A stretch of DNA of 64,000 bases. It comes from Paenibacillus humicola (GTDB lineage Bacteria > Bacillota > Bacilli > Paenibacillales > Paenibacillaceae). The stretch spans positions 3,870,501 through 3,934,500 of the forward strand of contig NZ_JAQGPL010000001.1 in assembly GCF_028826105.1 (NCBI RefSeq), given 5' to 3'. Every line of letters starts with the position of its first letter. Position 1 is the first letter of the stretch. The notes beneath the pieces were generated by a model. The model did not search any database and was not told the DNA's origin. It saw only the letters and a list, made by a program, of their open reading frames with translations. Below, in pieces: positions 1-8,788 of the stretch. A program made the position numbers and the translations under genes.

Positions 1-935
1 ATGGCTGGCGAACCGTTTCGGTCGTGTCCTACGACAGCCTGCTGGCGAACGTGAAAATCGCTTTCTCCCGCCTGTTTACGATGGCTGCCGCCAGCTTTGC
101 GCTTTCGGTCATCCTCATTTATATTACCGCCCGCCTGTTTACGAAGCGGATCGAACGGCTCCTGCTGCTTACCCGGCGGGTCGAGCGCGAGGATTTCAAC
201 GTGCCGGCGGTGCCGGCCGGCCACGACGAGGTCGGCCAGCTCGCATTCGCGATGGTAAAGATGGCCGGGCGGATGAAAGAGCTGATCAACGAGGTGTACA
301 AAAAGGAGATCGCCAAGAAGGAAGCGGAGATGAACATGCTGCAGGCGCAGATTAATCCGCATTTTCTGTACAATACGCTCGCCTCCATCTCCTCGCTTGC
401 GATACGCAGCGGGGACCGCAGAATCCAGGACATGGTGACGCATCTGGCGAAGTTTTACCGCATTTCGCTGAACAAAGGCAAAACGATCGTCAGCCTCGGC
501 GAAGAGCTGAAGCTGACGAAATCGTATCTTTCCATCCAGCAGCTCCGCTTCGACGGGCTGATTCATCTTCATTACGAGGTGGACGAGGCGGCCTGTCCGT
601 ATCCCGTCGTCAAGCTGATGCTGCAGCCGTTTATCGAAAATGCGATCCATCACGCGATTTGGGACGACGAATCCGGCATTACGATAATCATCAAAGCGCG
701 GATCGAAGACGGGCAGCTCGTACTCGAGGTGATCGACGACGGCATGGGCATGCGCCCCGAGACGCTCGGGCGGATCCGGACGGCGGACGACGGAAGCTCG
801 CCGGGCTACGGCATCCGCAATGTCGACAGGCGCATCAAGATGACGTTCGGCGACGAATACGGCGTCCGTATCCACAGCCGTTTCGGCATCGGGACCGCGG
901 TGCAGATCCGCATTCCGCTGCACGGTCCGCTGTAA
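1..935 (+). CDS. YesM-type sensor histidine kinase, 5'-truncated by window edge
   Basis: The reading frame is open to the left edge (upstream codons read GWRTVSV before the GTG at 24), so this is the C-terminal part of a longer kinase and the GTG is not a proven start. Visible are one membrane segment (about residues 17-38 counted from the GTG), a HAMP linker, the His_kinase block with NPHFLYN (the family's phospho-acceptor histidine lies here), and an HATPase domain with an N-box (QPFIENAIHHA) and G-boxes (DDGMGM, GYGIRNV). Family members phosphorylate YesN-type AraC response regulators and usually control sugar import. The missing N-terminus would hold the extracellular sensor. No partner regulator lies to its right, so the partner is probably upstream of the window. 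Confidence 0.93.
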   Translation, partial: GWRTVSVVSYDSLLANVKIAFSRLFTMAAASFALSVILIYITARLFTKRIERLLLLTRRVEREDFNVPAVPAGHDEVGQLAFAMVKMAGRMKELINEVYKKEIAKKEAEMNMLQAQINPHFLYNTLASISSLAIRSGDRRIQDMVTHLAKFYRISLNKGKTIVSLGEELKLTKSYLSIQQLRFDGLIHLHYEVDEAACPYPVVKLMLQPFIENAIHHAIWDDESGITIIIKARIEDGQLVLEVIDDGMGMRPETLGRIRTADDGSSPGYGIRNVDRRIKMTFGDEYGVRIHSRFGIGTAVQIRIPLHGPL

Positions 936-976
936 CGATGACGTGCTGCCTGACGGCCTGAAAGATTCGAATGGCT

Positions 977-1036
977 GATGAACGAATGAATGCGCCACAC
1001 ATACAAGATGAGCGAATGAATGCGCCACGCATACAA
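977..1036. repeat. 30-bp tandem direct repeat, two copies
   Basis: Copies at 977-1006 and 1007-1036 begin GATGAACGAATGAATGCGCC and GATGAGCGAATGAATGCGCC and match at 28 of 30 positions. They lie between the kinase stop codon and its terminator. There is no sign that they are translated. Confidence 0.9.
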
Positions 1037-1038
1037 AA

Positions 1039-1068
1039 GGGAGACCCTCGGCGGGCCTCCCTGTTTTT
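1039..1068 (+). terminator. Intrinsic terminator of the kinase gene
   Basis: Stem GGGAGACCC (1039-1047) pairs with GGGCCTCCC (1053-1061) with one mismatch around a TCGGC loop and is followed by TGTTTTT. It lies about 105 bases after the kinase stop. Confidence 0.8.
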
Positions 1069-1095
1069 ATCGATTTGCAATCTTAAATTTCCTGT

Positions 1096-4000
1096 TCATT
1101 CGGCAAGCTTGAGCTCGAACAGCTTCGATTCCATCGGTTCGAGATGCACGTGAAGCTTTCCTTGTACCCGGGATGCCGCTCCGGTCCACAGCTCCTTCAG
1201 CTTATACTGCGCCGTGCCGCTAAGTCCCGCCCTTGCCAGGTCGATCGTTTTGTCTGCAGCCGCATTGCCGTAATTGAACACGGCTATATAATACGAGCTT
1301 TTATCCTGCTTGACGAATACATCGGCAGCCTTCGCTCCGGTGTTGCCTTCCACGGCGCGGAATGCTTTTCCTTTCTTCGCCACTTCGAGCACGTCCGGGT
1401 TCGTCAGCAGCGCTGCGGCGTACTGCTGCGCTTTCGGATCGTGGAAATCGTCCGAATTCAGGAACACGGTGCCGGTTATAACGGCGGAATTGACCCGCGA
1501 GCGCGCTTCGGTCAGCGAACCCGCCCGCGTCAGCGCCATATGGTCGGGATCGGCGTAATGGTAAATCGTCCCGTTTTGCCACCAGCCGTACGTCAGCGCG
1601 TTCAGCTCGAACTCCGTATCGGAGATGCTGCCGAACGTATCGGTCGCGATGCGGCGGCTGTGCGCGTATTGGCTCGGGAACAGCGGTGCGATCGACTCGC
1701 TGATGAACATCGAGTTCGCGATAAGCGAATCGATATAAGCCATTCCTTTGTTGTACGCCTGCGTGCCGGTCGTCACGGCCGGATCGTAATGCTGTCCTTC
1801 AAGCGCGCCGTGCGTCAGAAAATCCAGCTTGATATATTCGAAGCCGAGCTTCTTGAACCGGTTCAAATAATACGCCATCCGCTCCTTCGCGCCCGGATGC
1901 GTCGGATCGATGGCATAAGCGCCGTCGAGCTTGGGCAGCGGATTGCCGTCCTTATCTTTCAGGATAATGTCCCCGTACGTATACGCCGTGGAGCCTTCCA
2001 CCGGCTGATTCATATTGTCGCCCCAATAGACGAACGGTCCCCAGTAAATGCCGGCCTTCTGACCGTTCTGCTTAATCCGGGCCACCGCCTTGGCCAGCTG
2101 GTCGTCGGTCAAATTGTCCCAATACGAGTCGAGGTTGACATAGGCGACCTTCTTGTTGTCGTAGCCTTTCGGCTGCAGCTTCGCTTTGATGTAATCGGAC
2201 GTGTCCAGCACATCCTGGTACGTCAGCTTGTCGCCATAAGCCGCCCAGCTGTTCCAGCCGACCGGCACGCCTTGCGGAACGTTTTTGCCGAACGCAAGCG
2301 GAGGCGCAATGACGGCGTTCGCTTTGCCGTAATCCTCCATGCCGGTGCGGTAGTCGCCATAAAAGCCGACGAACGTCAGCGGGGACCACAGATCGGTTCC
2401 CGAGATGCTGCCGTGCGGGATCGAATCATGCGTTTTCGCCGAGGATGCCCCGCCGTACACTTCCAGATTGTTCAAGCGGTTGTTGTCGCCGGCGAAATGA
2501 ATGCCCGTTTTCCACGTATCATGAGTCACGGAGCCGACGATAAGGCCGTTTCGCGTCGTATTGTCATAGACGGCGGACACTTCGTAGCTTGTGTCGGTCG
2601 AATTGATCGGTTCCGCCTGGTGACGAATCCACATGTCGTTGTCGTACGGCACCGACAGCACGCGCCCGTCCCCGTAGCTGCCGATATCGACGCCGCCGGT
2701 CGAATTCGTGACGAGCGGAGCCATATCATTCGAGCTGATCGGCGCGCCGGCCTTCGCTTCCAAGCGGGTGAAGAAATACGGCTTGCCCGGATAGAAGCTG
2801 AACCATTGGATCAGGCTCGGGCTGTCCGCCTGCGCATTGACGAACTTCACCTTCACCCCGCTGCCGAAGCCGTCCTTCACGGGCTGGACGTCGGACATGG
2901 CGAAGCTGTGACTGCTGTAGCAGCTGGTTGCCAGATCATTGAACTTGCCGTAAATCCCTTTGGCAACCGTTTTGCCATTCCATGCGTATTCGGCGAACCC
3001 GGTACCGGTATCGTAGGTGACGGTGTAATCGCCGTTCTTCATAATAACGCCGCCGGCAAATTGCGAAACCGTAATGCCGTTCACCGTTTTTTCGGCGGTT
3101 TTCGCCCCCAGCTCCACGGCCGAGCCGTCCGCGATTTCACACGGCTGCGCGCTGCTGCCGCTGCCGGCGGAAACGACGATGCGGTCGAAATCGGGCGCAT
3201 AGCCGCCGCCGTCCGAGATTTGGATTGCGTTGCTTCCGGCCTGGAGCGTCAGCGTGATCGTCTGCGTGCCGACCGTGTCCCAGTCGGCCGTTTTGGCGAA
3301 CAGCACGTTTTGCGCCGGGCCGCCGTTAACGCTGACGTCCGCCGCTCGCGGATCGCCCGAAATGTAGTAGACGGTTACATCGTAGCTGCCGGCTGCCGGC
3401 ACGTTGATGCCGTTAAACTGCAGCGACGCGCCTTGATAAACGTTGCCGACCTTCTGTCCGCCGGAGCAGGCGGCGCAGCCGGCCACCGACGCATTGCCTG
3501 TCAGCACGTTGTCCGGCGCTTCGGCCTCGTAGCTTTGGCCGGCGGGCGCAAGCACGATCCGGTCGATATCCGGGGAATAGCCGCCGCCGTCCGAGAACAG
3601 AATCGTATTGCCGTTTCCGGCGTTCAGCGAGACGGTCGTCTCATAGACGCCGACCGTGTCCCAATCGGCCGTCTTTGCGAAGTCGACATGCTTGGCTTCC
3701 CCGCCATTGACGGAAATATCGGCTGAACGCGGGTCGCCGGAAATATAATACACCGTCATCCTGTAGGTGCCGCTGTCGCTCGCTTGAACGTTGTTGAACT
3801 GCAGCGACGCCCCTTGATACAAGCCGCCGACCTTCTTGCCGCCCGAGCAGACGGAGCAGTCTGCGATTGCGGCATTGCCGGTCAGCAGGTTGCCCGGCGC
3901 TTCGGCCTCCACGCTTTGCGATACCGGGTACAGGTCGATTTTATCGAAATCGGGGGCGTAGCCGCCGCCGTCCGAAATTTCGATCGTGTTCGTTCCTTGT

Positions 4001-4440
4001 ACGAAATCGAAGGCGATCGCTTTCGTGCCGAGCGTATCCCAGTCGGCCGTCTTCTCAAAATCGATATGCTGCGCCGCCCCTCCGTTGACGCTGATGTCCG
4101 CGCTGCGCGGATCGCCGGAAATATAGGCGAAGACGACGTTGTACTTTCCGCCGGCCGGAACGTTGACGTCCGTAAAGGTCATGCTGGCGCCCTGGTACAG
4201 ACCGCCTACCTTCTTGCCGCCCGAGCAGGCGCCGCAGTCGGCAACGCTCGCATTGCCGGTAAACGTATTGCCCGAAGCTTCGGCTTCGTAGCTCAAGCTG
4301 CCGCCGTAAACCCCTGCGGTGACCGCCGAAGCGTCCGCAGCCGCCGAATCCGCGCCGGCCTGCCCCGCCCCGCCGAACGAATACGAGACGCACCCGAGCA
4401 GAAGCGCGAACGCCAGCAGCCTTGATAGCGTTTTCCTCAT
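1096..4440 (-). CDS. Secreted clan GH-D alpha-galactosidase-like enzyme with three CBM modules
   Basis: The 1114-residue protein begins with a signal peptide (MRKTLSRLLAFALLLGCVSY). Three near-identical modules of about 125 residues follow (about 50-175, 176-300 and 302-425), each starting with a YEAEA/VEAEA motif and carrying a paired-cysteine CxxCSGG and an SDGGGY(A/S)PD motif; these resemble CBM35/CBM6-type beta-sandwiches. The rest is a (beta/alpha)8 hydrolase of the GH27/GH36 kind: GVPVGWNSW, the strand YIKLDFLTHG with the probable nucleophile aspartate, and RRIATDTFG with a probable acid/base aspartate. It should cleave terminal alpha-galactosides (or a similar alpha-linked sugar) outside the cell. 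The exact substrate is not visible. It probably has its own promoter upstream of 4440; the start is set by the signal peptide and GAAAGGAG upstream. Confidence 0.85.
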   Translation of the reverse strand: MRKTLSRLLAFALLLGCVSYSFGGAGQAGADSAAADASAVTAGVYGGSLSYEAEASGNTFTGNASVADCGACSGGKKVGGLYQGASMTFTDVNVPAGGKYNVVFAYISGDPRSADISVNGGAAQHIDFEKTADWDTLGTKAIAFDFVQGTNTIEISDGGGYAPDFDKIDLYPVSQSVEAEAPGNLLTGNAAIADCSVCSGGKKVGGLYQGASLQFNNVQASDSGTYRMTVYYISGDPRSADISVNGGEAKHVDFAKTADWDTVGVYETTVSLNAGNGNTILFSDGGGYSPDIDRIVLAPAGQSYEAEAPDNVLTGNASVAGCAACSGGQKVGNVYQGASLQFNGINVPAAGSYDVTVYYISGDPRAADVSVNGGPAQNVLFAKTADWDTVGTQTITLTLQAGSNAIQISDGGGYAPDFDRIVVSAGSGSSAQPCEIADGSAVELGAKTAEKTVNGITVSQFAGGVIMKNGDYTVTYDTGTGFAEYAWNGKTVAKGIYGKFNDLATSCYSSHSFAMSDVQPVKDGFGSGVKVKFVNAQADSPSLIQWFSFYPGKPYFFTRLEAKAGAPISSNDMAPLVTNSTGGVDIGSYGDGRVLSVPYDNDMWIRHQAEPINSTDTSYEVSAVYDNTTRNGLIVGSVTHDTWKTGIHFAGDNNRLNNLEVYGGASSAKTHDSIPHGSISGTDLWSPLTFVGFYGDYRTGMEDYGKANAVIAPPLAFGKNVPQGVPVGWNSWAAYGDKLTYQDVLDTSDYIKAKLQPKGYDNKKVAYVNLDSYWDNLTDDQLAKAVARIKQNGQKAGIYWGPFVYWGDNMNQPVEGSTAYTYGDIILKDKDGNPLPKLDGAYAIDPTHPGAKERMAYYLNRFKKLGFEYIKLDFLTHGALEGQHYDPAVTTGTQAYNKGMAYIDSLIANSMFISESIAPLFPSQYAHSRRIATDTFGSISDTEFELNALTYGWWQNGTIYHYADPDHMALTRAGSLTEARSRVNSAVITGTVFLNSDDFHDPKAQQYAAALLTNPDVLEVAKKGKAFRAVEGNTGAKAADVFVKQDKSSYYIAVFNYGNAAADKTIDLARAGLSGTAQYKLKELWTGAASRVQGKLHVHLEPMESKLFELKLAE

Positions 4441-4633
4441 AACTGGCTCCTTTCATCGATTAGAGTGGGTTCCATGTTTCAATGTAATCGAGCGGTCCGG
4501 AGCGCGCAAGCCAAGAATCTTACGATTTATGCGGCAAAATAATGATTTCGGCGTTATCCGCCCGGCACCTCCCCTTCGTGGAGCTCTCCCACAAGTGCCC
4601 GCATGAAAGAGAGACTTCCAAATGGGGAACAAA

Positions 4634-4680
4634 AAGAACCTTCACATCCGCCGATAAGACGGAGGTGAAAGTTCTTTTCT
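4634..4680 (-). terminator. Intrinsic terminator downstream of the SGNH gene
   Basis: A long hairpin pairs AAAGAACCTTCAC with GTGAAAGTTCTTT, with further pairing of TCCG with CGGA inside. The minus-strand read-out ends in TTCTTTTTGTT. It lies about 70 bases past the stop of the 4750-5904 gene, and T-rich flanks on both sides make it potentially bidirectional. I see no gene in 4441-4749 besides this and a probable promoter for the galactosidase gene. Confidence 0.8.
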
Positions 4681-4749
4681 TACGCGGATTCAATTTTTTT
4701 GGCGGGACTCACAAATCGCATTACAACTTTTAGGACAGCCCCGATCCCG

Positions 4750-5904
4750 TTAATGATAAAGCAGGTTCGAAATCCGCAGCGCCGTCCCGGTACTGCGCTC
4801 GTCTTTCATCCCCGTATTGCGTACGGCGACGTTTCGCGTCTTCCGCTTTCCGTCCGGTCCGGGGAACAGCGCGATCACCGGGCGGTACACGTTCAGGCAC
4901 CAGTCGTCGAACAGGTTCACGGGCCGGAATTCGGCTCCGTCGATTGCATATTCGAAGATGCCGCTGTCGGGTCCGCAAAGCAGCAGCAAACCGGCGCCGC
5001 TTCCTTGAACGGTAAATTGAAGCTCCGCACCGGGGGCATCCGCGTACAAATGGTCGGTTTTGAATCGCCAGTTGATCAGCGGTTCCGATGCGAGCACCTT
5101 CGGCGAAAAGCCTTTCGAAGCCCCTGCGGTGTGCAGGCCCTGCATGCCGCCGTACTCATAATTGCCGGCATCGAGCGGTGACGGCAGAGAATAGCCCGGC
5201 CGGGCCGCCGGGCGAGCGTCCGCGTCCTCGTTCCCGGGCCCGAGCCCGGCATCCAGCGCTTCCCGCAAAAAGCCCGCATACAGCGCAAATCCTTCATCGT
5301 TCGGATGGGTCCGGTCGGGAAGGATGTCTTCGAAGCGGATGCGCCTCGCTTGAACCAGATCGCGTATGCCGGCCGCGAAATTGACCGACGGGATGCCGTA
5401 ATGTCCGGCCACCTCTTCGTGAACGGCGATGTTGAACGGCACGCCCTCCGTCATATTTTTATCCGCCGCCGTATACAGGAAACAGATATCCGTATTGGGC
5501 GACAGCCGACGCATTTGCCGGACGATGCCTTCCATGCCTTGGACCGACCGGCCGCGGTCTTCGCCGTCGTTGACGGCGAATTCGACAAACAGCAGGTCCG
5601 GTACGCCTTTCGTTAATACATGCTCGGCGAGCCGGTGCGCGCCGAATGCCGAATCGGTGCCGCCGACGCCCGCATTGATGCCGGTAATCGTGCGATGCGG
5701 ATATTTTTCCCTAAAATACTGCTCGGTGAGCGCCCGCCAGCTTGTTTTGTCCGGATCGGAGGCTGCATAGCCCTCCGTGATGGAGCCGCCGAGAAAGGCG
5801 ATCGTCACCGGCTGATCCTTCTTCAGCTTTTCGCGCAGGCGGGGCAGTCCGCTGCGGAGAACCGCATAACCCGGTCCAGGCGGGCGGTTTGGATTGCTTT
5901 TCAT
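4750..5904 (-). CDS. SGNH/GDSL-family hydrolase (probable carbohydrate esterase)
   Basis: 384 residues with no signal peptide, so probably cytoplasmic. The SGNH blocks are clear: GGSITEG with the nucleophile Ser41, a glycine block GVGGTDS near 79-85, VEFAVND with Asn112, and DRTHPND supplying the Asp/His pair. The last 130 residues are a separate beta-rich tail. Family members deacylate sugars (for example O-acetyl groups) or lipids. Its position after the importer lipoprotein gene (160 bases) suggests it removes acyl groups from the imported oligosaccharide. The precise acyl group is not predictable. Confidence 0.85.
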   Translation of the reverse strand: MKSNPNRPPGPGYAVLRSGLPRLREKLKKDQPVTIAFLGGSITEGYAASDPDKTSWRALTEQYFREKYPHRTITGINAGVGGTDSAFGAHRLAEHVLTKGVPDLLFVEFAVNDGEDRGRSVQGMEGIVRQMRRLSPNTDICFLYTAADKNMTEGVPFNIAVHEEVAGHYGIPSVNFAAGIRDLVQARRIRFEDILPDRTHPNDEGFALYAGFLREALDAGLGPGNEDADARPAARPGYSLPSPLDAGNYEYGGMQGLHTAGASKGFSPKVLASEPLINWRFKTDHLYADAPGAELQFTVQGSGAGLLLLCGPDSGIFEYAIDGAEFRPVNLFDDWCLNVYRPVIALFPGPDGKRKTRNVAVRNTGMKDERSTGTALRISNLLYH

Positions 5905-5927
5905 GTTCAGCCGCTTTCTGTACGGGA

Positions 5928-5958
5928 CGGGCCCTTCCGCATCGCGCGGAAGGGCCCG
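5928..5958 (-). other. Intercistronic hairpin between importer and esterase genes
   Basis: A perfect 13-bp stem, CGGGCCCTTCCGC with GCGGAAGGGCCCG, closes a 5-base loop. There is no T-run on the minus strand, so it is more likely an mRNA-stabilising or partial-termination element than a full terminator. Such elements often sit after lipoprotein genes. Confidence 0.6.
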
Positions 5959-6063
5959 CCGAAACGTACCGTTAGTGATGTGATGGACTCTCGGGCTTCT
6001 CCGAAAGCGGCGATCTTACCGGAGTAAGGCGCCATTCGGTTCAAGTTGTTTATTGCTGTCCGC

Positions 6064-7755
6064 TTATTTTTTGGCGAATGCCGAATTATCGTACGCTTTC
6101 TGCATCATATCCAGGTAGCTCTTCAGATCCAGGCTGTCGAAGCCCTTCACGTACGAATCCCAGTCTTTATCCAGGTCTTTGTTGCCCGTAATGAACTGCA
6201 GCGCGCTTTGGTCGACGTAGTTCGTAATGTTCGTTTGCAGGATGCTCGCCTGATCGGCGGAAGCCGGATCGATCCAGACGGCCCAGTAAGGGAACACTTC
6301 CTTCGGCTGCTTGCCGTCGTAGTTGTTCTTCGTCGCTGCAAACAAACGGCGCTCGTAGCCGTCGGATTTGTAAATATCCGTCGACTGTACGATCGAATTG
6401 CGGAATTCGGCGCTCAGGTTGTATTGGCCGAGCTGCGCCCAGGCGTTGTTGGTCGGCTTCGAGCCGGCCGGCTTCTGGATGGTGGCGTAACGCGGCTGAA
6501 TCGATTCGTCCAGCGCCTTCTCGCCTTCCTTCGGCTTGCGCCAGTCGACGCCTTCGACCCCGTTGTCCGCAGCAAGCTCGCCGTCGAACGTATAGATGTA
6601 ATCGAGCGCTTTGATCATGGCGATTTGCGCTTCCTTGCTGGCCTTGTTCGTCAGGACGAACGCCGTGCCCGGGTTGCCGGTGTACTGCGTCGTCGCATAG
6701 GCCGTACCGTCCGGACCGCTGATCGGCGGAATCGAGTCATAATCCTTGGAATAGCGGTTGCCGTCGGCGATGTCGATGAAGATCGCCGGGTGCATACCGG
6801 CGCCGGCGCCGAGAATTTGCGGCGAATTTTCGCCGATTTTTTTGAATGCGTCGGCGTTTTGCGTAAACGCGCCCGGGTCGATCAGGCCTTCGTCAAACAG
6901 CGATTTGACATATTTCAGACCTTCTCTCCACTGCGGCTTGTTCGGCGAGAAATCGACTTTGCCGCTGTCCATCATCAGATAGGTATGATCGTCGTCGTAA
7001 ATGAATGCATTCATCAGGTACGGAATGACGTGCACGCCGAACGTTTCCTTCGAGCCGCTGAGCGGTACTTCGTCCTTCTTGCCGTTGCCGTTCGGGTCGT
7101 CATTCTTGAACGCTTCGAGCATCTTCTTAAAATCTTCCGTCGTTTTCGGCGTTTCGATGCCGAGCTGCTTCATCCACTTCGTGTTGACCCACATTTTGTT
7201 CGGGAACGAGCAGTGGTAGCAGGCGCTGAGCTGCGTGAGCCCGTAAATTTTGCCGTCCGGCGCCGTATTGATCGCCTTGTAGTCCGGATTCTCTTCCAGC
7301 GTCTTCTTGATGTTCGGAGCATATTGATCGATGAGATCGTTCAGCGGAAGGATGACGCCTTGCTGGCCGTAGCGCAGCAGATCGTTCTGGGTGAAATTAT
7401 CGATATACGGCACGAGCAGAAACGCGTCCGGATAATCGCCGCTGGCGAGCGAAATTTGCCGCTTCTCCGGCGCTCCGTCGTACGGTACGGTGGTCCAGTT
7501 GAATTTGATGTTGAATTTCTGCTCCAGTTCCTTCGAAAACGCGTTGGTGGCTAAATCCTGGTTGTTGGTCGTATCTTCGTCCGCAAATACGTTGATCGTT
7601 ACCGGGCCCGAGGAAGATGCGCCGTTCGAACTGCCCGTACCTGCGCTCCCCGTCGTATTTCCTCCGCCGTTGTCGCCGCCGCCCTTGGAGCAGCCGGCCA
7701 GAACGACGGTCGCGGCCAATACGAGCGAAGCCGTTGTTGTCCATATCTTTCTCAA
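6064..7755 (-). CDS. Sugar ABC transporter substrate-binding lipoprotein (LplA-like)
   Basis: 563 residues. A lipoprotein signal ends in VVLAGC with Cys22 as the lipidation site, followed by a Gly/Ser/Asn-rich linker, then a large type-1 (SBP_bac) fold ending in YDNSAFAKK. The length of about 560 fits the LplA group used in Paenibacillaceae for oligosaccharides. It is the third gene of a transporter set with permeases at 8789-9751 and 7856-8758; no ATPase is encoded here, so a shared MsmX-like ATPase elsewhere is expected. It binds ligand outside the membrane and hands it to the permeases. The ligand is unknown. Confidence 0.93.
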   Translation of the reverse strand: MRKIWTTTASLVLAATVVLAGCSKGGGDNGGGNTTGSAGTGSSNGASSSGPVTINVFADEDTTNNQDLATNAFSKELEQKFNIKFNWTTVPYDGAPEKRQISLASGDYPDAFLLVPYIDNFTQNDLLRYGQQGVILPLNDLIDQYAPNIKKTLEENPDYKAINTAPDGKIYGLTQLSACYHCSFPNKMWVNTKWMKQLGIETPKTTEDFKKMLEAFKNDDPNGNGKKDEVPLSGSKETFGVHVIPYLMNAFIYDDDHTYLMMDSGKVDFSPNKPQWREGLKYVKSLFDEGLIDPGAFTQNADAFKKIGENSPQILGAGAGMHPAIFIDIADGNRYSKDYDSIPPISGPDGTAYATTQYTGNPGTAFVLTNKASKEAQIAMIKALDYIYTFDGELAADNGVEGVDWRKPKEGEKALDESIQPRYATIQKPAGSKPTNNAWAQLGQYNLSAEFRNSIVQSTDIYKSDGYERRLFAATKNNYDGKQPKEVFPYWAVWIDPASADQASILQTNITNYVDQSALQFITGNKDLDKDWDSYVKGFDSLDLKSYLDMMQKAYDNSAFAKK

Positions 7756-7855
7756 TGATGAACGCTCCCTTTTTTGTTGGATTCGAAAATAACGATGCGA
7801 TGCGCCACCCGCTTACATACGCATTCCCCCTCTCAAGGATCGATTCGCACGGGCT

Positions 7856-8758
7856 TCAGCCTTTGACGGAACCGATCAGCATGCCCTGCACGAAGAAGCG
7901 TTGGACGAACGGGTAGATGATCAGCACCGGCAAGCTGGAAATGACGATAATCGAATATTTCATCAGTGCCTGCAGCATCTGTTTCTCCGCGATTTGCCCG
8001 GCGTCGATCGTGCCGGTATCGTTGTTCAGGATGAGAATCGACCTCAGGAACAGCTGCAGCGGGAACAGGCTGTTGGTCTTCAAATAAATGAGCGCATCGA
8101 AATAGGCGTTCCATTGCCCGACGGCATACATCAGCATCAGCACCGCGAGAATCGGCTTGGACAGCGGAAGCACGACGCTCGATATAAACCGCAAATCGCT
8201 GCAGCCGTCGATCTCGCTGGCCTCCGCCAGTTCGTCGGGAATCGAGGTCGCGAAGAACGTTCGCGCGATGATGACCTGCCATACCCAGATGGCGTTCGGC
8301 AGCAGCAGCGCCCAGCGCGTATCGATGAGGCCGACCGCCTTTACGACGAGATACGTCGGAATGAGCCCCCCGGAGAACAGCATCGTAAACACGATGAACA
8401 TCATCAGGCCGCTGCGCCCGAAAAACGTTTTGCGCGACAGCGGATACGCGATCATGACGGTCAGCGTCACGCTGATCAGCGTGCCTGCAGCCGTATAGAA
8501 CAGCGAATTGGCATAGCCCGTCACGATCTGGCTGTTCTTGAAGGCGGCTGCATACCCCTGCAGTCCCGCTTCGACCGGCAGCAGCCAGACGCGTCCTCCC
8601 GAGACGGCGGCCGGGCTGCTGAACGACGAGCTGACGATGAAAACGAGCGGGTACAGCGTCGCAATCAGCACCAGCGTCAAAAAAACGTAAACGGCGGTTA
8701 AAAAGATCCGGTCGCCGAACGACTCGCGAACGGTATGTTTTACGCTTGCGCTTGCCAT
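7856..8758 (-). CDS. Carbohydrate ABC permease (LplC/YtcP-like)
   Basis: 300 residues with about six membrane segments. The cytoplasmic EAA loop reads LAEASEIDGCSDLRF, which is the contact site for the ATPase, and the C-terminus VQRFFVQGMLIGSVKG is typical of the MalG-side partner. It follows the first permease gene by 30 bases and precedes the binding-lipoprotein gene by about 100. It moves the sugar released by the lipoprotein across the membrane together with the 8789-9751 protein. Confidence 0.93.
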   Translation of the reverse strand: MASASVKHTVRESFGDRIFLTAVYVFLTLVLIATLYPLVFIVSSSFSSPAAVSGGRVWLLPVEAGLQGYAAAFKNSQIVTGYANSLFYTAAGTLISVTLTVMIAYPLSRKTFFGRSGLMMFIVFTMLFSGGLIPTYLVVKAVGLIDTRWALLLPNAIWVWQVIIARTFFATSIPDELAEASEIDGCSDLRFISSVVLPLSKPILAVLMLMYAVGQWNAYFDALIYLKTNSLFPLQLFLRSILILNNDTGTIDAGQIAEKQMLQALMKYSIIVISSLPVLIIYPFVQRFFVQGMLIGSVKG

Positions 8759-8788
8759 AGCAAATGGCTCCTTTCCGTTACGAAGCCT

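Noticed and set aside
1144..3726. 860-codon open frame on the plus strand
   Set aside because: It lies antisense to the galactosidase gene, is rich in arginine, histidine and valine, and has no family motif. It is a shadow produced by high-GC codon use.
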